Source: a virus
DNA: 40,630 nucleotides
Reading direction: 5' to 3' (one strand)
Virus record (IMG/VR): IMGVR_UViG_3300044608_000966
Span: 1-40,630 of that record
Shown here piece by piece: positions 29,554 through 38,844 of the stretch (the first letter of the stretch is position 1; the number at the start of each line of letters is the position of its first letter). The notes under the pieces are model-generated. The model saw only the letters and a program-made list of their open reading frames with translations. It had not been told where the DNA came from and searched no databases. The position numbers were made by a program, and so were the translations under genes.

Positions 29554-30134
29554 TATTCAATCCCCTTAGATTTTAAAACCAAGTCTCTGAAGGTTAATTT
29601 CTTTTTTGCTGTTTTATCTGCTCTTTTTTTAATGTCTTCATATTCTTCAGCATCAGCGACAGGGCCAGCAGATCCATATTTCATTGCGGCAAGTTGATTT
29701 TCAGTTACTGTATAATTTGGAATTTTATCATTTGTAAAAACCTCTGTATATTCAGAAGGAATTCCAAGCTTTGTTATTGTGTTTAAATCATTGGCTGATA
29801 AATAACCCTTTTCGGTTTTTGTGCGCGGAAAATCTTGCCAATTATGAATTAGCCCCCACGGGCCTGTTAATTCTTTATAGTTATAATTACTTTCTGTTGA
29901 TGGCAAACTTCCCAAATTAGCCGAACCTTTTTGAGCTTGTTTAATTGTTTCTTGCGGTGTAATTCCCATGTTATACCAAGGACTTTCAGCTATCATGGCA
30001 TTATAAACATCTGCATTAACAACAGGGCCAAAGCCTGAGACGTTATCTGCATATGCATATGGAAGAAGCTGGAGAGACCTCATTCCATCTCCAGGCTTGT
30101 TTTCGTCTTGTTTTAAAAGAAGATTTAAATTCAT
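29553..30134 (-). CDS. Unknown virion-region protein (193 aa)
   Basis: The protein starts MNLNLLLKQDENKPGDGMRS and contains VNADVYNAMIAESPWYNMG, a Thr/Asn/Lys-rich middle (STESNYNYKELTGPWGLIHN) and a basic Lys-rich C-terminus (KKRADKTAKKKLTFRDLV). It overlaps both neighbours by one base (ATGA/TAATG type). No catalytic motif is visible. A scaffold-like or injected protein is possible, given the injection-protein genes upstream. Confidence 0.68.
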   Translation of the reverse strand: MNLNLLLKQDENKPGDGMRSLQLLPYAYADNVSGFGPVVNADVYNAMIAESPWYNMGITPQETIKQAQKGSANLGSLPSTESNYNYKELTGPWGLIHNWQDFPRTKTEKGYLSANDLNTITKLGIPSEYTEVFTNDKIPNYTVTENQLAAMKYGSAGPVADAEEYEDIKKRADKTAKKKLTFRDLVLKSKGIE

Positions 30135-30430
30135 TAGTCTTCTCCCTCAGACTCCATGCCCTTCATGACCTTTTCGTTGTACTTGCTTTTAAGGTCTTTC
30201 AGAGACTTAGGCGCGGTGGCTTTGTTTTCTTGTTTAAACAGTTCTTCAACCATCTTGTTTTTGCTCATGGCATAGTCTTTGACCATAGCAAATAGCTTTG
30301 GATCTGCTTCGATCTTTTTAGCTTCCATGTAGCTTTCAAGCATCTCTTCCATCTGCTCTTGATCGTAAATGCCTTCGTCGGTCTTAGGCATTTCTTCGCC
30401 TTCAGGCTTTGCGCTCATGTCCATTTTCAT
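30134..30430 (-). CDS. Small charged protein (98 aa)
   Basis: AAGGAAA precedes the ATG. The sequence is almost entirely charged helix (GIYDQEQMEEMLESYMEAKK, KLFAMVKDYAMSKNKMVEEL, LKDLKSKYNEKVMKGM) with many Met. It lies directly downstream of the largest injection-type protein and overlaps the next gene by one base. It may be a chaperone or small internal virion component. Confidence 0.66.
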   Translation of the reverse strand: MKMDMSAKPEGEEMPKTDEGIYDQEQMEEMLESYMEAKKIEADPKLFAMVKDYAMSKNKMVEELFKQENKATAPKSLKDLKSKYNEKVMKGMESEGED

Positions 30431-30431
30431 A

Positions 30432-32417
30432 TTATTTTCCTTTCATTAAATTCCAAACAGATTGTGCTGCCGCCTGTTTGTTTAAAGCCGATTGTGTATA
30501 TTCAGATGCTGGTAATCTTTCTAATAATCCTTGTGAAGCATCTTGAAGTTGTTGCGCTCTAAATTGATTTGCAACACCGCCTAAAGCTCTTGAAGCAGCC
30601 GTTTCAGCTTGCAGCACGCCCTTCATTGCTGCTGGTGTAGAAGCCAAAGCTCCAAGACCACCACCGATGGCAAAACCAGTTGATGCCGCTCCAGGTATTC
30701 CGGTTAAAAGTCCGCCTATATACCCTAAAGAACCGCCAACAGCAGTACCCCTAAGTGCCTTAACGCCGCCACCGCCACCGACAGGCTCTCTTGCCGGCCT
30801 TCCAAAATAACGCCATGTTGATGCTATGTCAGTAAGCGGGCCAAGATTTGCAGTATATTGTTTGTCAAAATTTTTAATTACATTTTTAAGGTTTGGTCTT
30901 GCTAATGTTTCCGGATTAGTTATCGTTTTAAAAGCGGTATCTTTGTCTTTAAACAATGGATAGAGATATTCACTATATTCCATGTGTTTAGCGTATTCTT
31001 GTCTTAATCCTTCGTTTTTAGATCTTTTTAAAACATCATCAAGATAGTCGGCCATTTGACGTTCAACGGCTTTTAAAGCACCTTCTTCTACGCTAGAAAC
31101 TGGGCCTTGTTTTAAAGCTGCCGCTGGAGATTTTGACCAATTAATAAGATCACTAATTCTATTTTTTATGTCAAAAACATCGCTTGGCTTAACAACAGTC
31201 AATTGATCTTCTGGGCCTAAATATTGAAGAACTTGAGTAATCCTTTGAATGTCAGGCTCATAAGCGTCTGTTCCGGTCTTTCTTCCGCTTTCTATTAAAT
31301 TATTTCTAAGATCAATTAATGGCTGACCAAAATATTGTAATCCGGTGTTTTCATCAGATTTTTGAAATGCCGTTTTAAGCTTTTGAGATGTTGTTGATCG
31401 CGCTGTTTTTAAATTATCAAAAACTTCTTGTTGAGCTTTTTCTGAAACTTTCTCAATTCCCTCTCTTTCAATTATATCTGCAACCTGAAGGTTGTTATAA
31501 CTTTTGTTTGGTTTTAACATTTCTAATTTTGCAAAATCATCTAAAAGCTTTTTAGGAACTTGATCGGTTGCCCTAACAAGCTCTTCTTTTGGAATGCCAG
31601 ACCATTTAGAAGCAAAGTTTTTAAACGCTCCTTTTAATAAACCTTCTTGTCCTTGTTCTATAAATTCCTTTGTTAGTTGCACTTTTGTGCTTTGCTCTAA
31701 ATCTTTAGGAACATTCTCCATTATTTTATTAAGAACATTTTTAACCACTTCTGGTTTAGATGCCGCTTTTTCAATAATCTTTTTACTAGCACCAGCTCCA
31801 AGTAAACCAGTTGTTGCTCCGCCAAGAACACCAGACAAAGCTATTTCACCGCCGCCCATTTCTTTTCTAGCACCAACAACATATTTTCCAATAGCCTGTT
31901 TTACAGTTTCAAGACCAGCACTAGCAGCCGCAGATGCAGCCGCTCCAGTGGCAAGTCCACCAGCTCCGAATCCAAATAAAGCTCCAGGAACTGCGCCAGC
32001 AGCACCTGCAATAGACGTTAAAGCACCAGAGCCAATATCTGTTCCAACATCAACCGCGTCCTTAAACGCTTCGCCAATGCTTGTCACCCCTGTTGGGTCT
32101 AGTTTTTTCCACTCTTTTTCTTCTGGTCTTTTGGCGATAATTTCGCCTTCCCATTGTTTAATATCAAGGTTTTCATTTCTTCTTTTTAAGAAATCTATTT
32201 GATCTTCTATTGAGCCACCAAAGTTTTTAACGGCAGCTCTGTCAAGAAACCCAATCTCTGATTCTTCGTTTAAAATGTTAATTGGTTCTTCTTTTTTTGG
32301 AGCTGCGCCTTGAGCCGCCAAAATAGCTTCTATTTCGGGATCGCCTGACGATGTTGGCGCATTTCTTTGATTCTGTCTTTCAAGAATCATTTGAATTTCA
32401 TCATCTATTTGAGCCAT
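30432..32417 (-). CDS. Large injection (internal virion) protein, gp16-like by position (661 aa)
   Basis: The polar N-terminus (MAQIDDEIQMILERQNQRNA) is followed at about 130-200 by a Gly/Ala-rich hydrophobic stretch (GSGALTSIAGAAGAVPGALF) and another near 570-610 (GTAVGGSLGYIGGLLTGIPG), typical of ejected proteins that enter the host membrane. The rest is helical. Its size and place, third of three after 249- and 420-residue proteins, correspond to P22 gp16. No transglycosylase motif is obvious. Confidence 0.72.
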   Translation of the reverse strand: MAQIDDEIQMILERQNQRNAPTSSGDPEIEAILAAQGAAPKKEEPINILNEESEIGFLDRAAVKNFGGSIEDQIDFLKRRNENLDIKQWEGEIIAKRPEEKEWKKLDPTGVTSIGEAFKDAVDVGTDIGSGALTSIAGAAGAVPGALFGFGAGGLATGAAASAAASAGLETVKQAIGKYVVGARKEMGGGEIALSGVLGGATTGLLGAGASKKIIEKAASKPEVVKNVLNKIMENVPKDLEQSTKVQLTKEFIEQGQEGLLKGAFKNFASKWSGIPKEELVRATDQVPKKLLDDFAKLEMLKPNKSYNNLQVADIIEREGIEKVSEKAQQEVFDNLKTARSTTSQKLKTAFQKSDENTGLQYFGQPLIDLRNNLIESGRKTGTDAYEPDIQRITQVLQYLGPEDQLTVVKPSDVFDIKNRISDLINWSKSPAAALKQGPVSSVEEGALKAVERQMADYLDDVLKRSKNEGLRQEYAKHMEYSEYLYPLFKDKDTAFKTITNPETLARPNLKNVIKNFDKQYTANLGPLTDIASTWRYFGRPAREPVGGGGGVKALRGTAVGGSLGYIGGLLTGIPGAASTGFAIGGGLGALASTPAAMKGVLQAETAASRALGGVANQFRAQQLQDASQGLLERLPASEYTQSALNKQAAAQSVWNLMKGK

Positions 32418-32426
32418 GGCGTCCTC

Positions 32427-33689
32427 TTATTTTATTCCTAATTCGCTTTTTATTTGCTGAAATCTTTGTGGGTCTTGTTGTCTTATTTGTGACAATTCTT
32501 CAGCACTATATTTTTTAGCCTGCTCCTGCTGCCCTAAGCCTCTTGCTTGATCATAGAATGAGCGCGATTGTTGGTACACATCGGCTACAGGATCTCCCCA
32601 AACAGATTTAGCTCTTTCGCCTATATTTTTAACCGTATCATCTGTTCCTTTTAACACTCTATCTAATACTTTTATAGCACCAGCGGCCCCACTTCCAGCG
32701 ACGTTTGATGCTAAATTGTTAAATGAACTAATTGAAGTGCCAGTTGCTTTTTCCAACAATTTTAAATCTTGGCCAGCAAGCGCACCAAGTCCAGCTTTGT
32801 CTGAGTTATATCTGACTAGCAATGATGATACGGCGGACTGATAATCTTCAAACTCAGGATCTCCTATTACCGGAAGCCTTCCCTTGCGATTAAGAATATC
32901 TCTGGCTATTTTTGCGTTTTGAGCCATCTCTGTTAAACCAACAATATTATTTCCATATTTGTTATCAAATTTTTCTTTATACTCAATTTGTTTTTGTTCT
33001 TTCCTCCAAGAATCTCTTTCTTCTTTTGCTTGACCAAGTTCTCTTTTTCTTAAAGCAATTTCTTGAAGCCTTTGCTCTCTAGCTTCTTTTGATTCTTCAA
33101 GCTTACCTAAATTTGTTTCTCTTCTTTCTGCAAGATCTGCTGCTCCACCACGGGCTTTAAGAACAGCCTCTTGAAGAGCTTGAACTGTTTTAGCTTGATC
33201 TGTTGGTGGTCTATAAGCACGAAGAAGTCCTGATGGTTGTTGTGACCAGCTCTCAGCTAAAGCAATAAGGGGGCTAAGATCCATTTGTTGCGGGCGATTT
33301 CTAGCGGCAGAAAGTTGTTCTTCTGCGCTTCTAATTGCTTCATCTTGAAGACGTTGTTGCTGTTCATAAACCTGCATTAATCGTTCTGCACGGGTTGGCG
33401 GCATGGCAGGAGCATTTGCTTCTTGATTTTCAATATTCAAATCTTCTTGCGTAGGCATTTGCATCATTGGTCTTGGCGCAGCTTGTGGAGCTGATGGCAT
33501 TTGTTGCATAGCAGCCAAGTCAATAGCAGGAGGCTGTGTGGCGTCAGTTTGGCCATATTGAGCAGCTTCAAGTTGAGCAATTAAATTTGCATCTAAACTT
33601 TGATTGTTAGCTGGCAATGGCATAACCGGAGGCATGGTTTCCTGTTGTGGCCTATTCATAGCTAAGAAAGGTAAAAAGCTGCCTACCAT
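32427..33689 (-). CDS. Injection (internal virion) protein, gp20-like by position (420 aa)
   Basis: The start MVGSFLPFLAMNRP is chosen for GGAG 6 nt upstream. The first 150 residues are Gln/Pro/Met-rich (MPSAPQAAPRPMMQMPTQED); the middle is a long charged coiled coil (REQRLQEIALRKRELGQAKE), and a C-terminal helical part follows. Composition and order match phage ejection proteins that form a channel or enter the periplasm with DNA. The size is near P22 gp20 (471). Confidence 0.7.
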   Translation of the reverse strand: MVGSFLPFLAMNRPQQETMPPVMPLPANNQSLDANLIAQLEAAQYGQTDATQPPAIDLAAMQQMPSAPQAAPRPMMQMPTQEDLNIENQEANAPAMPPTRAERLMQVYEQQQRLQDEAIRSAEEQLSAARNRPQQMDLSPLIALAESWSQQPSGLLRAYRPPTDQAKTVQALQEAVLKARGGAADLAERRETNLGKLEESKEAREQRLQEIALRKRELGQAKEERDSWRKEQKQIEYKEKFDNKYGNNIVGLTEMAQNAKIARDILNRKGRLPVIGDPEFEDYQSAVSSLLVRYNSDKAGLGALAGQDLKLLEKATGTSISSFNNLASNVAGSGAAGAIKVLDRVLKGTDDTVKNIGERAKSVWGDPVADVYQQSRSFYDQARGLGQQEQAKKYSAEELSQIRQQDPQRFQQIKSELGIK

Positions 33690-33713
33690 ATTAATCTCCA
33701 ATTACAAACTTTT

Positions 33714-34094
33714 TCAGTACATTGGCCGTCTTGACATCAACCTTGGATCTACACTTTGGTTTTGCATTTCCATCATTTGGAATGGAAACTGTTGTGGAGA
33801 TGCTCCAGCTCCGCCAGCTAAGTTTGTTTCAGCCAAATCTTTAGCTTTTTGTGATGCAATATCAGCGTCAAGCTTTTGCTGTGATTGGGATAGCATTGCG
33901 CCAGTTAAACCGCCTTGAATAGCTGAACCAAATGGATCTGCTTCTTGAACGGCATTAGGGGCCATACCAGTCCAAGGAGAATATCTCATTGTGTTTGCAG
34001 CTTGTTGGCGTTGTCTTTCTTCTCTTGGACGGTCTATTAACTCAGACTTTGCCAAACCCAGACCAGCCATTACACCAATAGTTACCGGATCCAT
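33714..34094 (-). CDS. Small injection-type virion protein (126 aa)
   Basis: A short hydrophobic N-terminus (MDPVTIGVMAGLGLAKSELI) is followed by REERQRQQAANTMRYSPWTG. The RYSPWTGM segment recurs in small internal or ejected proteins of many phages. The remainder is Gln/Ala-rich (QSQQKLDADIASQKAKDLA). It lies between two other injection-type genes, supporting the call. Precise function unknown. Confidence 0.7.
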   Translation of the reverse strand: MDPVTIGVMAGLGLAKSELIDRPREERQRQQAANTMRYSPWTGMAPNAVQEADPFGSAIQGGLTGAMLSQSQQKLDADIASQKAKDLAETNLAGGAGASPQQFPFQMMEMQNQSVDPRLMSRRPMY

Positions 34095-34111
34095 TTTATT
34101 CTCCCTCTTTA

Positions 34112-34861
34112 TTATTTTCCACCAAACAAGTTTCCAAATAAGCCGCCACTTCCACTGTTCTCATATCCTTGAGCAGTTTTTTCAGCAGCATAACCTTTCA
34201 TACCTTCTCCGTATTGGAACAGTTTTCTTCTTTCTTTGTTGGCCAAATCAGCAAGACGTGTTTGAAGGTTTGTAACATCAGCACCAGTTTGTTGGCCAAT
34301 GTTAAACTGTCCAAGCCTAGAAGCAAGATCTGCTCCCTGCATACCAAGTTGACCGCGCTCTACAGCTCCACCTTGACGCTGTTGCTGCATAAGGTTAGCA
34401 ACATTTTCAGCTCCAGCAGTAGCCATCCTTTCAGCAGCTCCGCCTCTTAATCCACCGCGCATAGCAAGATTGGATCTAGCTCCAGCTAAAGCTCCGGCTT
34501 GCTGTCTAGCTGCTTGATCCATTAGTCTTGATTGTTCAGCTTCTTGTCTTTCAAATGCCATTTTTAGCCAAGGAGACTGAGCCATTTGACTCTGAATTTC
34601 TTTTCCACTTAAAGTTCTTGCTTGTAGCTGGCCTTTGTCAGCAAGAGTTCCAATGCCTTCATATTCAGCAAGTTTTGGCTTTAAAAGCTCATCATCAAGA
34701 AAATTTTGATATCCTTCTATTAATGAGTTTTTCATTGAATTTTGAACCCATCCTGATCCAGGAATAGATTCGTCCAATCTTTTTCGATATTCTTGAGGAG
34801 TTTCTCCTGGACGCGGTCTTAATGGATCTTCTGTATGTGCCCTAGTAACATTTGTTTCCAT
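34112..34861 (-). CDS. Injection-type virion protein, gp7-like by position (249 aa)
   Basis: The middle is Ala/Gln/Arg-rich and helical (QAARQQAGALAGARSNLAMR, GGLRGGAAERMATAGAENVA), and the C-terminus is Gly-rich (ENSGSGGLFGNLFGGK). The R-G-G-L-R-G-G-A-A-E-R-M pattern is frequent in phage internal proteins. Its length is close to P22 gp7 (about 229). It is the first of the injection cluster, directly after the adaptor gene. Confidence 0.72.
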   Translation of the reverse strand: METNVTRAHTEDPLRPRPGETPQEYRKRLDESIPGSGWVQNSMKNSLIEGYQNFLDDELLKPKLAEYEGIGTLADKGQLQARTLSGKEIQSQMAQSPWLKMAFERQEAEQSRLMDQAARQQAGALAGARSNLAMRGGLRGGAAERMATAGAENVANLMQQQRQGGAVERGQLGMQGADLASRLGQFNIGQQTGADVTNLQTRLADLANKERRKLFQYGEGMKGYAAEKTAQGYENSGSGGLFGNLFGGK

Positions 34862-35565
34862 TATACTTCTCCCCCAGTCATTTCTGCGTAAAGTCTATAA
34901 TCTGGTTCAATCGTGTCTTCGTTATCTGCATACATATCAGACAGTGTTTTAAGCGTATCTGCCTTTTGCTGCTCAACATCTTGAATAGCTTTAGGCAGAT
35001 TTGGATGAAGCTCTTTTTCAAGACACTTCATTTTCATATAAGACATGACGTAATTGACTGCTTCAGGAATATCACATTTAGAAGCATTGTCTGTCAATTC
35101 GTTAGCGTTACGGATATACCAGATGTAAAGATATGAACCAGCTTCAGTAGGCGTCGGGGTAAGAAGAAGCTTTGGCTTTTCACCTTCAGCAGAGTTTAGA
35201 ATGAAGAAGCCATATTGCTGTGTGCCGTTGTTGATAGTTTTTTCAGTCTCATAGATGGCGATCTTATGCCAGTTGCGCAGACGTTTAAGTTTCCAGACTT
35301 GTGTGCCGGATCGGTAAATAATCTGACGGATCTTCATGCCGTAGATGTTATTTGGGATGTTGTATTCTTCTTCTCCAGGAACAAGAGTGATTTGGCCTCT
35401 AGCCAAGAAATAGTCTTCACAAAGAGTAAGGATCTGGCGTTCTACTTCATCAATAGCCTCATTGGCGTAACCTAGAAGCTCTGCCTCATTGATGAATGTC
35501 TCACCTTCAAGATCAAGGTCGCGCAGCACCTTTGATTTGATTTCGTTCCAGGTCCAATATCTCAT
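34861..35565 (-). CDS. Head-to-tail adaptor / tail tubular protein A-like (234 aa)
   Basis: The sequence MRYWTWNEIKSKVLRDLDLE, LLGYANEAIDEVERQILTLC, EYNIPNNIYGMKIRQIIYR, and LLLTPTPTEAGSYLYIWYIR follow the usual order of podovirus adaptor proteins, with an N-terminal helical bundle and a beta-rich core. It should sit below the portal and attach the tail tube. It overlaps neighbours by 1-4 nt and lies beside the long tail protein. Confidence 0.75.
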   Translation of the reverse strand: MRYWTWNEIKSKVLRDLDLEGETFINEAELLGYANEAIDEVERQILTLCEDYFLARGQITLVPGEEEYNIPNNIYGMKIRQIIYRSGTQVWKLKRLRNWHKIAIYETEKTINNGTQQYGFFILNSAEGEKPKLLLTPTPTEAGSYLYIWYIRNANELTDNASKCDIPEAVNYVMSYMKMKCLEKELHPNLPKAIQDVEQQKADTLKTLSDMYADNEDTIEPDYRLYAEMTGGEV

Positions 35566-35879
35566 GAGTATCTCCCAACAAGACAGCGAAGTAATGTTGC
35601 GCCGGACGCATTAATATCAAGCTCGTTAGAATCGAATTTAGAATAGTTTAATGTAATTGCCGCATTATTACTATTGTGCATAATTATAACATCAAGAGGA
35701 GTAAAACCTAAGCCATGTCTGTACTTAAAGTTAGTAACAGCACTAGGAATATCTATTGAAAAAAATTGAAAGCTTGCCCTGTCTAATGGATTGGCATTGC
35801 CATAGTCCATAAGCCTTTTAAAGTTCTCTTGGACATACTGATCTTCAATCTCTTGCCTAAGCAGCCTTGGAAAGGTCAT
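35562..35879 (-). CDS. Small virion protein (105 aa)
   Basis: The protein has a helical N-terminus (TFPRLLRQEIEDQYVQENFK) and a beta-rich second half (VTNFKYRHGLGFTPLDVIIM, then NAAITLNYSKFDSNEL). The FKYRHGLGFxPxDVI pattern appears in small fibre or tail-associated proteins of other podoviruses. It overlaps both neighbours by 4 nt. Probably part of the tail hub or fibre base. Confidence 0.72.
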   Translation of the reverse strand: MTFPRLLRQEIEDQYVQENFKRLMDYGNANPLDRASFQFFSIDIPSAVTNFKYRHGLGFTPLDVIIMHNSNNAAITLNYSKFDSNELDINASGATLLRCLVGRYS

Positions 35880-38842
35880 TGGTTAGTCCCCGCCTCTCCA
35901 CTATTAGACACTTTGTAAGCTCCTTGACTTGGCCCAGCAATATCGTAAATAAGGGACAAATTAAGCAAATTGAGGACTTCGCCAAGAGGACGGCCCCTGA
36001 TTACCCACTTCTTGTTTGAGCCGTTTAAAGACGTTCCTAGCGGGTCTGAATAGGTAATGATTTTCTCATCGCCACTCAGGCCAGTGATCTCATATTCTTT
36101 GGTAAAGTCGTCTTCAAAAGCTATAAAATAACCAATAGATTTTGTGGGCCATTTATCAGCAACAACTACGTCTAAGCCATCTACTATTATTATTTTACCA
36201 ACTAAAGTAACGTGTTTTAATGTAGAATTAACATTTGCATTTGATATTATATCGCTTGATACAATTGCAACGTGTGCGTTAGTAAATTTAAGACTTTTAT
36301 AGTTACATCTAAGGCTTTTAGCTGGCATTAAACGCTTTTCATGAATAAGCCCTTGTTTATTCCAGTCTAGGGTATAATCACCCCAATAAACATCTGGCTC
36401 ACCCCACAAAATTTTGCCGCGCGATCTAATGGGCAAAAGGTCTGCCACAATACGATCATCATCGTTATTGCTCACAATCCTTAGAGACAAGTTGGTAGTT
36501 GATTCACAGGTAACATTGGCCTGTGTGACATATTTTCTGACCGCAGATGTTCCAAAGTTATAAGACGATGTTTCTAGGTTATAAACAATAACCTCATCTC
36601 TCCAATCAAGAACAGACGCGGCACTACCAATTTTAGGATCAGTAAAGAGCGTGTCTTGGTGATATAAGACGTATCCGTTGACATCACAGCGAACCATATT
36701 GCCATTGATAAACTCAATAGCAGACGGAGCAAAGCTGTCTCCGGTAACAGTAGTAAACGTGGAGTTTTCTCTGATTCCCCAGTTGAGATCTAAGACGTAA
36801 CATTTGTTTAAATCACTAGCGTCTTCGTCTTGTACAGTCCACCAAACACGATTTTTCTTGTTATCGTATTTTCCTTGGTACTTTACATTCCTAGAATCAA
36901 AATCAGTAAAGCTCTTATACGTTTTGTCGTAGTCTTGATTTAGCTTAATAACTCTAAATCCATCTGTGAAATAAACGGCCTCTTTGCCAAGCCACATTAC
37001 GCCGTCAAGAGCCTGAACTGGTGTATTAACACCAATACATCCAGCCGTATCACTAATACGCTCTACGACCATTCCTCCGCGCCCAAGCTCATCAAATATA
37101 CCGTCTACCCTGTACACCTTTTCTTTGCACAAAATAATGACGTTATTTTTGGTTGAAGATACAGCAACAATCTCATCGTCTACATCGACATAAAATGTTT
37201 CAGGAACAGAATCTATATCGCCAGGAACAGCTTGCAAAAGTCTGTATGATTGGCCAAGTATGCCGCCGTAATAAGCAATATCATTTCGTATATGTATGCT
37301 TCTGCATTTTGGTGGAAGATCATTTGCAACGACTCCACCGTTTGTATAAAGAGGCTCTCTTAATGTTAAATCTTCGTCCGATGTTGTGTCTGAATATGAA
37401 ATCGTTCCATATGGAACTGTAGTCAAAAAATAATAATTTGTTCCGTTATTTGTTGTTCTATATATGTCTATCAACATTTTAGATTCATCAAAGTTTGTTT
37501 CTGTTGTGTTTAATAATTCATAAACAGTGCCGTCACCAGTACCTATTCCGGTTGCAAAAAAAGTAATGCCGATTGTATTTGACGCAGCACCAACTGTTGT
37601 GAAATTAGTAGTTCCAACTGATTTTATTTCATACTTCTGACCAACAACAAGATTCGTAGCTAAAACTGTTTTATTTGAAAACGAATCGATAAACACACTA
37701 TTTGCCGCAGAAGGGCCTATTGGATTCATTGCTTTGTTGTTTGCAGTTGCTGGTAAACTTGGCGAACCCAAATCTACAAAAAAATCAGAATCTGTTTCTG
37801 TTACTGTTCCGTCTCCAAGACCAACTCCGTTTACGCCATTTGCTCTAAAATATAAACCAACAACATTATCTGTTGCGCCAAGAAGTTTAAAGTTAGTGGT
37901 TCCAATAGAGTTTATTCTGTAAAGTTTGTTTTCTTTTAAATTAAAAACATTCAATACATTTTCATCATATGGACCAACTGTATACTCTCTTCTATAAACA
38001 AATTTATATAGATAACTTAAATTCCAAGCCTTATCTGCCGTTCCTGTGCCAGATCCAACTCCGGTCGCGGTAAATTCAACCCCAACAGTATTGCTTGATG
38101 CTCCGATTGCTACAAAGTTTGTTGTTCCAACAAATTTTATTACATATTTTTGTCCTACTATAAAACTTCCAGCATTAACCGTTGTCGTTGTAAATTCAAA
38201 ACGAACAAGAGAACTATCTGGTTTTGGAAGTCCGGCTTGTACAAGAGAAATAGAATCTCCATTTTGCAAAACCTTCATCGGATAGCCAGGAAGAGATGAG
38301 TTGGCTATAAGAGTGTGATAGTTCCAGTTGTCGTATGTAAATTGGTGCGGCGGCTCTTCTGGCACGTTTATTGTTCCTGGGAAAGCAAAATTATCGTCTG
38401 GAACATCAACAAATTCCCATATGCCTTTTCTTACATTTCCTGTTCCTAATCCAGGGCCGCTGGCCGTAAAATAAACTCCAACTTCATTTGTTTTTGCGCC
38501 AACCAAAACAAAGTTTGTGCTTCCAAGATTTGTAATTTGATATACTTCTCCAGCTACTAAAGCTGTTGCCATGACTGTAGTGCTCTTGTAATAGAATAAA
38601 TTTCCAGCAATTTGCACATAAAGCTTGTCTTTGTAATAAAAACAAGTTGTAGCCCTATTAGCATCCGGCCTATCTGCGGTCTTGTCATACAAAACAGATC
38701 CTGGCCTAGTAAATACTTTGCCTTGGTTTTGATACTGATTGATCAACAAGTTGTCACAATTGCGCATCTTGTTAGGTGGCGCAGACAAATAATAGTCAGT
38801 CACGCCGCCAGAGAAGTCTTCTAGCTCTATCTTCTCTACCAT
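35876..38842 (-). CDS. Tail stabilisation / tail tubular protein B-like, with four inserted repeats (988 aa)
   Basis: Outside the repeats the protein resembles gp10/gp12-type nozzle proteins: FSGGVTDYYLSAPPNKMRNC, LLINQYQNQGKVFTRPGSVL, later IDIYRTTNNGTNYYFLTTVP and CKEKVYRVDGIFDELGRGGM. These form a beta-propeller-like tail tube. Four roughly 45-residue units (about 91-137, 224-269, 299-348, 395-441) carry a YxIxxxGTTNF-xxxGAxxNxVGxxFxAxG-xGxGT pattern. They account for part of the great length (P22 gp10 is about 472). The ATG follows a GAGAAGG-poor context but overlaps the stop of the upstream gene closely. Confidence 0.8.
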   Translation of the reverse strand: MVEKIELEDFSGGVTDYYLSAPPNKMRNCDNLLINQYQNQGKVFTRPGSVLYDKTADRPDANRATTCFYYKDKLYVQIAGNLFYYKSTTVMATALVAGEVYQITNLGSTNFVLVGAKTNEVGVYFTASGPGLGTGNVRKGIWEFVDVPDDNFAFPGTINVPEEPPHQFTYDNWNYHTLIANSSLPGYPMKVLQNGDSISLVQAGLPKPDSSLVRFEFTTTTVNAGSFIVGQKYVIKFVGTTNFVAIGASSNTVGVEFTATGVGSGTGTADKAWNLSYLYKFVYRREYTVGPYDENVLNVFNLKENKLYRINSIGTTNFKLLGATDNVVGLYFRANGVNGVGLGDGTVTETDSDFFVDLGSPSLPATANNKAMNPIGPSAANSVFIDSFSNKTVLATNLVVGQKYEIKSVGTTNFTTVGAASNTIGITFFATGIGTGDGTVYELLNTTETNFDESKMLIDIYRTTNNGTNYYFLTTVPYGTISYSDTTSDEDLTLREPLYTNGGVVANDLPPKCRSIHIRNDIAYYGGILGQSYRLLQAVPGDIDSVPETFYVDVDDEIVAVSSTKNNVIILCKEKVYRVDGIFDELGRGGMVVERISDTAGCIGVNTPVQALDGVMWLGKEAVYFTDGFRVIKLNQDYDKTYKSFTDFDSRNVKYQGKYDNKKNRVWWTVQDEDASDLNKCYVLDLNWGIRENSTFTTVTGDSFAPSAIEFINGNMVRCDVNGYVLYHQDTLFTDPKIGSAASVLDWRDEVIVYNLETSSYNFGTSAVRKYVTQANVTCESTTNLSLRIVSNNDDDRIVADLLPIRSRGKILWGEPDVYWGDYTLDWNKQGLIHEKRLMPAKSLRCNYKSLKFTNAHVAIVSSDIISNANVNSTLKHVTLVGKIIIVDGLDVVVADKWPTKSIGYFIAFEDDFTKEYEITGLSGDEKIITYSDPLGTSLNGSNKKWVIRGRPLGEVLNLLNLSLIYDIAGPSQGAYKVSNSGEAGTNQ
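37520..38572 (-). repeat. Region of four protein-level repeats in the tail gene
   Basis: Units at about residues 91-137, 224-269, 299-348 and 395-441 each start with a short hydrophobic lead, then YxI, GTTNF or GSTNF, a GAxxNxVG or GAASNTIG step, FxATG and a Gly-rich exit. DNA identity between units is low, so the duplications are old or came from different sources. Confidence 0.75.
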
Positions 38843-38844
38843 GA

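Noticed and set aside
31594-32202. A 202-codon plus-strand frame opposite the large injection protein.
   Set aside because: It is Pro/Ala/Ser-rich as expected from the antisense of a Gly/Ala-rich gene, and no start site is evident.
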